Part shown: positions 22,481 to 30,709 of the stretch, piece after piece
Numbering within the stretch: the first letter of the stretch is position 1
Layout: the number at the start of each line of letters is the position of its first letter
Source: Candidatus Shapirobacteria bacterium
Lineage (GTDB): Bacteria; Patescibacteriota; Microgenomatia; UBA12405
Length of the DNA stretch: 30,709 bases
NCBI GenBank assembly: GCA_023245435.1
Contig: JAHFKH010000006.1
Location: forward strand, 1-30,709
Reading direction: 5' to 3'
Position numbers and translations under genes: made by a program
The notes under the pieces: model-generated
The model's input: the letters and a program-made list of their open reading frames with translations, nothing else
Databases searched by the model: none
Told to the model about the DNA's origin: nothing

Positions 22481-24406
22481 ATGAAGAAAGTTTTTAGTTT
22501 ATTATCGGCAATACTAGTGATTGCGGCAATTGGGGGAGCAGTGTATTTGGTCCAAAAAAATCAAGAAACACGACGTGGAGCAGCAGCGAATGAAACTAGC
22601 AGCACAATTTTGCCGAGTACTATTAGTAAAGCGGTGGGAGATACTTTGTTGGTAACAGTGACAATAAATACGGGAAGTACAGCTGATGCAATGTCGGGGG
22701 CAGAATTTGAAATAAATTATGATAATACAAAAATTGAATACTTAAATTCTGAAACTCAGAATGGTTTTCAAATGGTTAATTCCACAATTAATAGTGGAAG
22801 TAAATTGACATACAAAATGGTTTACTTGGGCTCAGAAATAAAATCGAGCGCAGTGCAAATGGTAAAAATTAATTTTAAAGCTTTGAGTGGAGGAGATCAA
22901 AATATAAATTTGTCTAATGTAAAAATACAAATTTCGGGACAGGCAACAACTTGGGACGTAACGACAAATACGTCGAGTACGATTACAGTGGGAGGGGGAG
23001 GAGGACCAACTGCGACATCAGCACCAACGCCAACAACAGGAGCGGTTTGTGATGCGGCAATTGTAGCGACTTTTAATTTTGATGATGTACCGAGTAGTCA
23101 TTGGGCGATTGATCAAATTAGAAATGTTAGAAGTAATGGTATTACTGCCGGTTGTGGAGGTAACAATTATTGTCCTGATACTTCGGTTACTCGAGCTCAG
23201 GCAGCAGTAATGTTGGTCAAAGCCAAATATGGATCAGATTATGTACCACCAGTGGTGGCGAGTACTTTTGCTGACGTACCCAGCACTCATTGGGCAGCGA
23301 GTTTTATTGAAAAACTAGCAGCTGATGGAGTAACGGCGGGTTGTAGTGTGGGTAATTTTTGTCCAGATGGGGTAGTGTCCCGAGCACAGGTGGCGGTAAT
23401 GTTGGTTAGATATAAATATGGCAGTACGTATACACCTCCGGCAGCAACTGGAGTCTTTTCGGATGTCCCAGTTGATTTTTGGGCAGCAAGCTGGATTGAA
23501 AAATTAGCAGCTGATGGAGTGTCGGCTGGTTGTACTGAAGGAAGATTTTGCCCTAATGCTCCGGTAACTCGTGCACAAATGGCCGTGTTGTTGGTTAAAA
23601 ATTTTAATATAGCTTTAAAATGTGTGGCGATAGTGCCACCAACGGTATCACCGGTGCCAAGTGTGATAGAAACTTTGGCTAAAGAGGGAGAATTGTGTGG
23701 TGGAATTGCAGGGAAATTGTGTGAACCAGATTTGATGTGTGATATGTCGGCCAATCCGGCAGTACCTGATGGGGCGGGAATTTGTATTAAACCTGTTGCG
23801 GGGGCGGGAATGGTTTTGAATTACAAAATGTCTTTTTCGAATATTAAACCGGCGGATAATAAGTGTTTAGTTGATTGGCCGATACAAATTAAAGTAACTG
23901 GTCCAACTCAAACAAATATTTATACTGGAATAATACCGAATTCTAAAATTGTGGTAGGTGATAAATTGGTGTTTGGGGGAAGTTTGAATTTGGTGGGAAC
24001 AAAACCATTTACAGAAACTAGTGGAGTGGCAGTATTTATTTCGGGACCAAAACATTTGCAAATGAAATATGGTAAAGATTTGCAAACAACTTCTTATGGT
24101 AAAGCTGGAGGTGAATTGACACTAACCAATGGAGCAACCCCAGTTTATGATTTTTCGGGATACCCATTACTGGCCGGGGATGTAGTGGCCAATGATTCGC
24201 AAGATAAACAAGACGGAGTGATTAATGGTGTTGATTTTGCCTACATTAAGTCAAAATCGTTGGTTCATGAGACAGTGGATGAAGAATTGCAAGGTAAACC
24301 TGAAGGATATTTGAAAGGTGATTTGGATGGAAACTGTCAAATAAATTCAAACGATGTCTATATATTAAAGATGTCGTTACAAGAAAAACAAAGTGAGTTG
24401 TATTAA
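22481..24406 (+). CDS. Surface scaffold-like protein: cohesin, three SLH domains, C-terminal dockerin
   Basis: A 641-residue protein. N-terminal hydrophobic anchor or signal (about 4-24); cohesin domain at about 40-165 (VGDTLLVTVTIN, AEFEINYDNTKIEYL, VQMVKINFKAL); a Thr/Pro linker; SLH domains at about 197-250, 258-310 and 320-372, each with a Cys pair (AGCGGNNYCPD and variants); a Cys-rich module (CGGIAGKLC, GICIK) like that in the preceding gene; a beta-rich domain of unknown type; and a C-terminal dockerin (GDVVANDSQDKQDGVINGVD and GDLDGNCQINSNDVYIL). It could bind dockerin proteins through its cohesin, bind another cohesin through its dockerin, and attach to the surface through SLH domains. 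The first calcium loop is irregular, so the dockerin's function is less certain. Confidence 0.82.
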   Translation: MKKVFSLLSAILVIAAIGGAVYLVQKNQETRRGAAANETSSTILPSTISKAVGDTLLVTVTINTGSTADAMSGAEFEINYDNTKIEYLNSETQNGFQMVNSTINSGSKLTYKMVYLGSEIKSSAVQMVKINFKALSGGDQNINLSNVKIQISGQATTWDVTTNTSSTITVGGGGGPTATSAPTPTTGAVCDAAIVATFNFDDVPSSHWAIDQIRNVRSNGITAGCGGNNYCPDTSVTRAQAAVMLVKAKYGSDYVPPVVASTFADVPSTHWAASFIEKLAADGVTAGCSVGNFCPDGVVSRAQVAVMLVRYKYGSTYTPPAATGVFSDVPVDFWAASWIEKLAADGVSAGCTEGRFCPNAPVTRAQMAVLLVKNFNIALKCVAIVPPTVSPVPSVIETLAKEGELCGGIAGKLCEPDLMCDMSANPAVPDGAGICIKPVAGAGMVLNYKMSFSNIKPADNKCLVDWPIQIKVTGPTQTNIYTGIIPNSKIVVGDKLVFGGSLNLVGTKPFTETSGVAVFISGPKHLQMKYGKDLQTTSYGKAGGELTLTNGATPVYDFSGYPLLAGDVVANDSQDKQDGVINGVDFAYIKSKSLVHETVDEELQGKPEGYLKGDLDGNCQINSNDVYILKMSLQEKQSELY

Positions 24407-24409
24407 AAA

Positions 24410-24853
24410 ATGAAACCAGTAATATTATCTTTTTTATTGGTAGTGGTATTGTTGTTGGGAATTGCCTGGATGAATAATAAATATAGTAACGTGAGAACTT
24501 TGTATTTTGATCCGAGTGTGGCGGTGGGAGTGGGAAAAACAGCAGAGGTAAATTTGATGGTAAATGATTTTTTGAAACCAGTGACAGAATTTAGCGCTGA
24601 ATTTACCTACGATAGCACGATTTTAATGATAGAAAAGGTGGAAATAAACAAAGAGGTGTTTGATAAAATGATAGTAAATAATGTGGATCAGTTTGCGGGG
24701 AAAATAATAATTAAGGCAAGTAGTAGTAGTCCGGCGGCCAGTTTGAAAAAAGGAGAACAAAAATTGGCGACAATAACAATGAGAGGAATTAAAAAAGGAG
24801 AGTTTTCATTTAAAGGTAATGGAGTGAGAGAATTTGGGATATCGGTAAAGTAA
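24410..24853 (+). CDS. Membrane-anchored single cohesin-like domain
   Basis: A 147-residue protein: one N-terminal transmembrane helix (VILSFLLVVVLLLGIAW, about 4-22), then one cohesin-like domain (LYFDPSVAVGVGKTAEVNLMV, EFSAEFTYDSTILMIEKVEI, KLATITMRGIKKGEFSF). It begins 3 nt after the stop of the scaffold-like gene, so the two are surely co-transcribed. It would offer a membrane docking site for the two dockerin proteins encoded just upstream. The pairing is inferred from co-location, not from residue-level specificity. Confidence 0.75.
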   Translation: MKPVILSFLLVVVLLLGIAWMNNKYSNVRTLYFDPSVAVGVGKTAEVNLMVNDFLKPVTEFSAEFTYDSTILMIEKVEINKEVFDKMIVNNVDQFAGKIIIKASSSSPAASLKKGEQKLATITMRGIKKGEFSFKGNGVREFGISVK

Positions 24854-24861
24854 ATTGTGCG

Positions 24862-24870
24862 TGATATACT
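24862..24870 (+). promoter_or_regulatory. Extended -10 box TGATATACT before the tRNA-Ile region
   Basis: TGnTATACT lies 11 nt before the partial tRNA copy and 86 nt before the intact tRNA-Ile. It is a plausible promoter for the tRNA. Confidence 0.4.
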
Positions 24871-24881
24871 AAATAAATTTT

Positions 24882-24945
24882 GGGCAATTAGCCCCGCCTG
24901 CAGAAGCTATCGCTTCAGCGATTGCGGGCAGGTCAGTTGGTTAGA
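24882..24945 (+). pseudogene. Partial tRNA-Ile duplicate split by a palindromic element
   Basis: 24882-24892 and 24933-24945 together equal the first 24 nt of the intact tRNA-Ile that follows (24957-24980). The 40 nt between them (24893-24932) begin CCCGCCTGCAGAAGC and end GATTGCGGGCAGG, with internal GAAGC/GCTTC and ATCGC/GCGAT palindromes. The insertion falls in the 5' strand of the D stem and leaves every copied base intact. Confidence 0.85.
24893..24932. mobile_element. 40-nt REP/MITE-like palindromic element with defined ends
   Basis: The intact tRNA copy gives the empty-site sequence, so the ends of this element can be read to within a base (a C at the left junction is ambiguous). No target duplication is visible beyond that. 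GGGCAGG at its right end recurs in the elements at about 9420-9430 and 15340-15350. Confidence 0.65.
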
Positions 24946-24956
24946 ATTAAAAATTT

Positions 24957-25030
24957 GGGCAATTAGCTCAGTTGGTTAGAGCACCGTCCTGATAAGACGG
25001 GGGTCGATAGTTCGAGTCTATCATTGCCCA
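24957..25030 (+). tRNA. tRNA-Ile (anticodon GAT)
   Basis: The cloverleaf is complete: acceptor GGGCAAT/ATTGCCC, D stem GCTC/GAGC, anticodon stem CCGTC/GACGG with loop CTGATAA, T arm with TTCGAGT, and discriminator A at 25030. The following bases are CAA, so CCA is not encoded. It stands outside an rRNA operon, between the surface-protein genes. Confidence 0.95.
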
Positions 25031-25039
25031 CAAAAAAAT

Positions 25040-25070
25040 CCCCCTCGTTCCCCCTTTGACGAAAGGGGGA
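25040..25070 (+). repeat. Palindromic element between tRNA-Ile and the GH18-like gene
   Basis: An 8-bp stem CCCCCTTT/AAAGGGGG with loop GACG (25050-25069), preceded by CCCCCTCGTTC. It belongs to the TTGAC palindrome family and could end the tRNA transcript, but lacks a T run on this strand. Confidence 0.65.
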
Positions 25071-25084
25071 TGTAAAATATATTA

Positions 25085-26266
25085 ATGAATAAGTGGTGGT
25101 GGATAGTGCCGATATCGTTGCTGGTGGGAATGGGAATAGGTTTTTGGGTGTGGAAATTTTTGCCAATAAATACAAAAAATGAAATATTATCGCCATTGGG
25201 AATAATTAACAAGGTTCCAGAAAATAAATTTGAGGTGGTGGGTTTTTTGCCAACATGGATGATTGGGAAGACAAAAATGTATGGCAGTGAATTGACCCAG
25301 TTAATTTTTTCGGGAATAGAAGTGAAGGCCGATGGGAGTTTGGTGTGGGATATAAAGAGCAATAAAATAAACAATGATAGTTATATTGAAATAAAAAATA
25401 ATGTCAAAAAAAGCGGGGGAAAAAATTTAATTTCGATTAAATTGTTTACCGATAAAGATTTGGATATTTTGGTAGCGAGTGATGAGGCAAAACAAAAATT
25501 ATATGCCGAAGTTAGGGCAATAGTTACTGCGGGTAATTTTGATGGAGTGAATATTGATTTTGAATATATGAGCGACCCCATTAGGATTTTGAAGAGTGAT
25601 ATACAGGCGATGTTTGCCGAAATGAAACAGGCGGGATGGGGGGAAATAAATGTGGATGTGTTTGCTAATACAATTATTAAAGGCGATGAAGAAAGATTGA
25701 AGCAATTGGCAGAAACGGTGGATGGAATAATTGTGATGGCGTACGATTTTCATCGACCGGGTTCAGATTTTGCGGGGGCGGTGGCACCAATGGTGGCCGG
25801 AGAAGGACAGAGAAGTATTACTGAGATTATTAATAGAATTAATATAGGAAATTTGAATAAAGAAAAATTTATTTTGGCGTACCCACTGTATGGATACCAA
25901 TGGGAAACGATGAGTGGGGAAATAAATAGCGCGACTATGGCTAATGGATATGGAGTGACAATATTGTATAAAGACGGAATTGGATATACGGGGGGAAGTT
26001 TTGATGAGGTGGCAAAAAGTCCATGGTATACATGGACGGAGAAAGAACAAAGATCAAAAGTTATTTATAAAAAAGTGGGCAAAGTTTATAAAAAAACAAC
26101 ACAATATTATACGGTTGATCAATGGCATCAAGCGTATTTGGAAAATGAAGAGAGTTTGAAAATAAAAATTAATGCCGTAAAACAGGAAAAATTGGGAGGG
26201 ACTGGTTTTTGGGCGTTGGGGTATGAGGGAAAATCAAATTTATTAGAAGAACTAATAAATTTGTAA
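25085..26266 (+). CDS. Membrane-anchored GH18-family (chitinase/SleL-like) protein
   Basis: A 393-residue protein with one N-terminal transmembrane anchor (IVPISLLVGMGIGFWVW, about 6-23) and an extracytoplasmic GH18 barrel. FEVVGFLPTWMIG starts strand 1. The catalytic strand reads FDGVNIDFEY, so the second Asp of the canonical DxxDxDxE is Asn, as in peptidoglycan-active SleL/YaaH-like members, while the acid Glu (residue 160) is kept. VDGIIVMAYDFH and LAYPLYGYQW are the later barrel strands, and GGTGFWALGYEG is the usual last one. It probably cleaves a GlcNAc-containing polymer such as peptidoglycan or chitin. TAAAAT ends 6 nt before the ATG. A role in wall remodelling near the surface proteins is inferred. 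Confidence 0.82.
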   Translation: MNKWWWIVPISLLVGMGIGFWVWKFLPINTKNEILSPLGIINKVPENKFEVVGFLPTWMIGKTKMYGSELTQLIFSGIEVKADGSLVWDIKSNKINNDSYIEIKNNVKKSGGKNLISIKLFTDKDLDILVASDEAKQKLYAEVRAIVTAGNFDGVNIDFEYMSDPIRILKSDIQAMFAEMKQAGWGEINVDVFANTIIKGDEERLKQLAETVDGIIVMAYDFHRPGSDFAGAVAPMVAGEGQRSITEIINRINIGNLNKEKFILAYPLYGYQWETMSGEINSATMANGYGVTILYKDGIGYTGGSFDEVAKSPWYTWTEKEQRSKVIYKKVGKVYKKTTQYYTVDQWHQAYLENEESLKIKINAVKQEKLGGTGFWALGYEGKSNLLEELINL

Positions 26267-26270
26267 TTAT

Positions 26271-26300
26271 CAATTATAAATTACGAATTACGAATTAAAA
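26271..26300 (+). repeat. ACGAATT heptamer repeat
   Basis: Nearly identical to 5182-5212, including the AATTATAA flank and the A run after it. Confidence 0.7.
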
Positions 26301-26310
26301 AAAACTATTG

Positions 26311-26319
26311 TGATAAAAT
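26311..26319 (+). promoter_or_regulatory. Extended -10 box TGATAAAAT
   Basis: It ends 5 nt before ATG 26325 and overlaps the alternative GTG at 26310, which favours the ATG. Confidence 0.45.
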
Positions 26320-26324
26320 CGGGT

Positions 26325-26567
26325 ATGAGACGGCTTTTGAAAGATGGTTTGCATCCTGATGAGTTTTTGGATTTACATATGAGTAGAAATTGTGGAGAAA
26401 TTGAGCGAAGAGAAGTTCAAGTTAATAATCCGCCAGTTGTTCATGTACCTTTTGAGGGAGATTTTCGGGTGGAAGTATATGAATTGAGGTGTTCTACGCA
26501 CAATGTTTCGAGCGCAAGATACTATTTACAATTTGGGTTTGGAGATAGAGTTTTGTTTAGGGGATGA
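26325..26567 (+). CDS. Small hypothetical protein
   Basis: An 80-residue soluble protein with no family recognised. It has a charged N-terminus (MRRLLKDGLHPDEF), a single CG pair near residue 23, and a Val/Tyr-rich, probably beta-rich C-terminal half. Its extended -10 box supports ATG 26325 over GTG 26310. Its stop TGA doubles as the TG of the next promoter. Reality is supported by that spacing and the lack of a competing frame, not by homology. Confidence 0.5.
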   Translation: MRRLLKDGLHPDEFLDLHMSRNCGEIERREVQVNNPPVVHVPFEGDFRVEVYELRCSTHNVSSARYYLQFGFGDRVLFRG

Positions 26568-26573
26568 TAGAAT
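26565..26573 (+). promoter_or_regulatory. Extended -10 promoter TGATAGAAT of the DedA gene
   Basis: TGnTAGAAT ends 6 nt before ATG 26580. The TGA is also the stop codon of the preceding gene. Confidence 0.5.
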
Positions 26574-26579
26574 TGGAAT

Positions 26580-27242
26580 ATGGATTTAATAAAATATTTG
26601 GTGGATTTATTTTTGCATATTGATAAAAATTTGGCGATGGTGATTGCCAATTTTGGGGCGTGGAGTTATGTGATTATGTGGGCAGTGATATTTGTAGAAA
26701 CGGGACTGGTGATTATGCCGTTTTTACCGGGTGATTCGTTATTGTTTGCGGCGGGAGCATTATCGGCATCTTTAAATGCTTTTAATATTTGGACTTTGTG
26801 GATATTGATGGTATTGGCGGCGTTTGTGGGGGATACAGTTAATTATTGGATTGGACATAAAATTGGGGCAAAGGCGTTTGATCCCAATTTTAAGTTACGA
26901 GTTTTTAGTTACGAGTTACGAATTGGGAAAATATTAAAACCAGAATATTTGGAAAAAGCGCAGGCGTTTTATGAAAAACATGGGGGGAAAGCAATTGTGT
27001 TGGCACGTTTTGTACCGATAGTGCGAACTTTTGCCCCGTTTGTGGCGGGAGTGTCAAAAATGAATTATGGAAAATTTATATCATTTAATTTTTTTGGAGG
27101 ACTGGCGTGGGTGACCGCTTTTTTGATGGGAGGTTTCTTTTTTGGAAATATACCTATAGTTAAGGAAAACTTTCACTATGTGGCAGTGGGAATAATTTTG
27201 GTATCGGTGGTACCGATTGTGTTGGAGATGAGGAAGAAATAA
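26580..27242 (+). CDS. DedA-family membrane protein
   Basis: A 220-residue protein of the DedA/SNARE-associated (VTT domain) family, whose members include flippases for undecaprenyl phosphate and phospholipids. Visible: a first re-entrant region VETGLVIMPFLPGDSLLFAA near 40-58, GDTVNYWIGHKIG near 83, ARFVPIVRTFAPFVAGVSKM near 142-161, and several terminal helices. The family's conserved Glu, Gly-Asp and Arg residues are present. A heptamer array (26890-26924) adds KLRVFSYELRIGK in the loop between the two halves. A lipid-carrier recycling role would fit an envelope-rich neighbourhood but is not shown. Confidence 0.88.
   Translation: MDLIKYLVDLFLHIDKNLAMVIANFGAWSYVIMWAVIFVETGLVIMPFLPGDSLLFAAGALSASLNAFNIWTLWILMVLAAFVGDTVNYWIGHKIGAKAFDPNFKLRVFSYELRIGKILKPEYLEKAQAFYEKHGGKAIVLARFVPIVRTFAPFVAGVSKMNYGKFISFNFFGGLAWVTAFLMGGFFFGNIPIVKENFHYVAVGIILVSVVPIVLEMRKK
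26890..26924 (+). repeat. ACGAGTT/ACGAATT heptamer repeat in the DedA gene
   Basis: The units are in frame, encoding LRVFSYELRI in a cytoplasmic-type loop. Confidence 0.7.
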
Positions 27243-27256
27243 GTAAATTTGGGCTA

Positions 27257-27285
27257 TTGATTTGTAGGTTGCGATTAGGTAGAAT
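27257..27285 (+). promoter_or_regulatory. Sigma70-type promoter TTGATT-17 nt-TAGAAT
   Basis: -35 TTGATT at 27257-27262 and -10 TAGAAT at 27280-27285 with exactly 17 nt between. It is the only clear two-box promoter noticed in the window. Transcription would start near 27291. Confidence 0.6.
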
Positions 27286-27290
27286 ATGAA

Positions 27291-27417
27291 CACTTAAATG
27301 CTAACGCAACTGTTCGGAAAACAGAAACAACTTTGTAACAAGGAGGGAAAAGCGTCACCTTAGGTACAAATTGTTGTGTTTTTTAACAGCCGATGGCAAA
27401 TAAGCCTCGGCTTTTTT
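27291..27417 (+). ncRNA. Candidate small RNA, about 127 nt, family not recognised
   Basis: It is bounded by a two-box promoter and a strong terminator, with no ORF. Possible structure: AACAC (27289-27293) with GTGTT near the end; hairpin CTGTT-CGGAA-AACAG; ACAAC-TTTGT pairing with ACAAATTGTTGT across a two-base bulge; ACGC with GCGT, which could make a pseudoknot. An AAGGAGGG stretch lies in the middle but is followed by no start codon. The sequence does not match the SRP, 6S, tmRNA or RNase P patterns as I know them. Confidence 0.5.
27388..27417 (+). terminator. Rho-independent terminator
   Basis: AGCCGA (27388-27393) pairs with TCGGCT (27407-27412), extended by an inner GGC/GCC around AAATAA, followed by a T run to 27417. 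Confidence 0.75.
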
Positions 27418-27460
27418 AGTTCTTTAAAAAAATATTTGTAGGCCTTTATTAAAAATTAAG

Positions 27461-27469
27461 TGCTAATAT
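27461..27469 (+). promoter_or_regulatory. Extended -10 box TGCTAATAT before tRNA-Ala
   Basis: TGnTAATAT ends 3 nt before the mature 5' end of tRNA-Ala. It is a likely promoter for the tRNA and perhaps the 23S gene. Confidence 0.4.
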
Positions 27470-27472
27470 CTT

Positions 27473-27546
27473 GGGCCTGTGGCTTAGTTGGTTATAGCGC
27501 TTCATTTGCAATGAAGAGGTCGCGAGTTCGAATCTCGCCAGGTCCA
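27473..27546 (+). tRNA. tRNA-Ala (anticodon TGC)
   Basis: Acceptor GGGCCTG/CAGGTCC with one G-U pair, D arm GCTT/TAGC around AGTTGGTTA, anticodon stem CTTCA/TGAAG with loop TTTGCAA, T arm with TTCGAAT, discriminator A at 27546. CCA is not encoded. Confidence 0.95.
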
Positions 27547-27550
27547 CTTT

Positions 27551-27587
27551 AACAGTTAACAGTTTTAAGTTACGAGTTAACAGTTAA
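27551..27587 (+). repeat. AACAGTT/ACGAGTT heptamer repeat between tRNA-Ala and 23S
   Basis: The same mixed array as the one that stops the gene at 650-683. It lies within the presumed rRNA precursor. Confidence 0.7.
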
Positions 27588-27597
27588 AAACAGAAAT

Positions 27598-27719
27598 AAG
27601 AGAATAAGTTTTATTATTTATTCTCTTAAACTGTAAGACAGTCAAGCAATTTAGTTTGACTCTACAAATAGTACATTAACAATTAACCTGAAGAATCTTG
27701 GCAACTAATTTGAGTTGCC
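27598..27719 (+). promoter_or_regulatory. Leader hairpins before 23S rRNA
   Basis: Perfect stems AAGAGAATAA/TTATTCTCTT (27598-27627) and GGCAACT/AGTTGCC (27700-27719), with a weaker GTCAA/TTGAC pair between. They are probably processing or antitermination structures of the rRNA precursor; the first could also act as a partial terminator. Confidence 0.45.
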
Positions 27720-27729
27720 ATGTAATTGT

Positions 27730-30702
<2,973 letters not shown>

Positions 30703-30709
30703 AATATCT

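Noticed and set aside
26565..26567. Possible TGA recoding to glycine, as in some CPR groups
   Set aside because: No in-frame TGA occurs in long conserved genes such as ftsH, and here TGA ends a frame just before a promoter and start.
27330..27345. GTAACAAGG, which resembles a piece near the 16S rRNA 3' end
   Set aside because: Only about nine bases match; the flanks do not, and the region has its own promoter and terminator.

Overview
The window looks like part of a small, AT-rich genome of a Candidate Phyla Radiation (Patescibacteria) bacterium, probably Microgenomates-like. This placement is an inference. It rests on the gene set (a DUF4012 protein, an RNHCP protein, tandem VirB2-like mini-pilins with a VirB6-like protein, surface proteins with SLH, dockerin and cohesin domains), the near absence of Shine-Dalgarno sites, the many -10 boxes lying 5 to 10 nt before start codons, tRNAs without an encoded CCA, and a 23S rRNA gene with no 16S gene in front of it. 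TGA acts as a normal stop.

Layout. (1) 1-5177: end of an envelope polysaccharide locus: an O-antigen ligase/polymerase-like gene cut by an in-frame stop inside a repeat, a MOP-type flippase, and a large membrane-anchored DUF4012 protein with a degenerate SDR-like N-terminus. (2) 5236-9318: an RNHCP zinc-binding protein, the FtsH protease, and on the opposite strand a protein with a nucleoside-phosphorylase-like C-terminus. (3) 9524-17073: a large unknown soluble protein facing a minus-strand operon that starts at 17073 with six small two-helix VirB2/TrbC-like proteins (one separated by a repeat), then an exported protein of unknown function and a VirB6/TrbL-like membrane protein. This resembles the membrane part of a type IV secretion or pilus-like machine. 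(4) 17116-21540: divergent from that operon, a 7TM protein, an ATP-grasp ligase fused to a retropepsin-like protease, and two further RimK-like ATP-grasp ligases. (5) 21549-26266: a surface module with a dockerin-SLH protein, a cohesin-SLH-dockerin protein, a membrane-anchored cohesin, tRNA-Ile and a membrane-anchored GH18-like protein. (6) 26325-30709: a small unknown ORF, a DedA protein, a probable orphan small RNA with its own promoter and terminator, tRNA-Ala and an essentially complete 23S rRNA gene.

Two repeat classes run through the window. One is a set of heptanucleotide tandem repeats (AAAACTT, ACGAATT/ACGAGTT, AACAGTT, CAGATCT, AAATATA). The other is a family of short GC-rich palindromes with TTGAC in or beside the loop. 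Both occur between genes and inside reading frames, where they add peptides such as NYELRIT and SPPTPSLTKEG. One heptamer copy supplies a premature stop, and one palindrome sits cleanly inside a partial duplicate of the tRNA-Ile gene. The strongest candidates for new biology are the ATP-grasp/retropepsin/7TM cluster with its shared hairpin leaders, the compact cohesin-dockerin-SLH surface set, and the repeat-insertion process.
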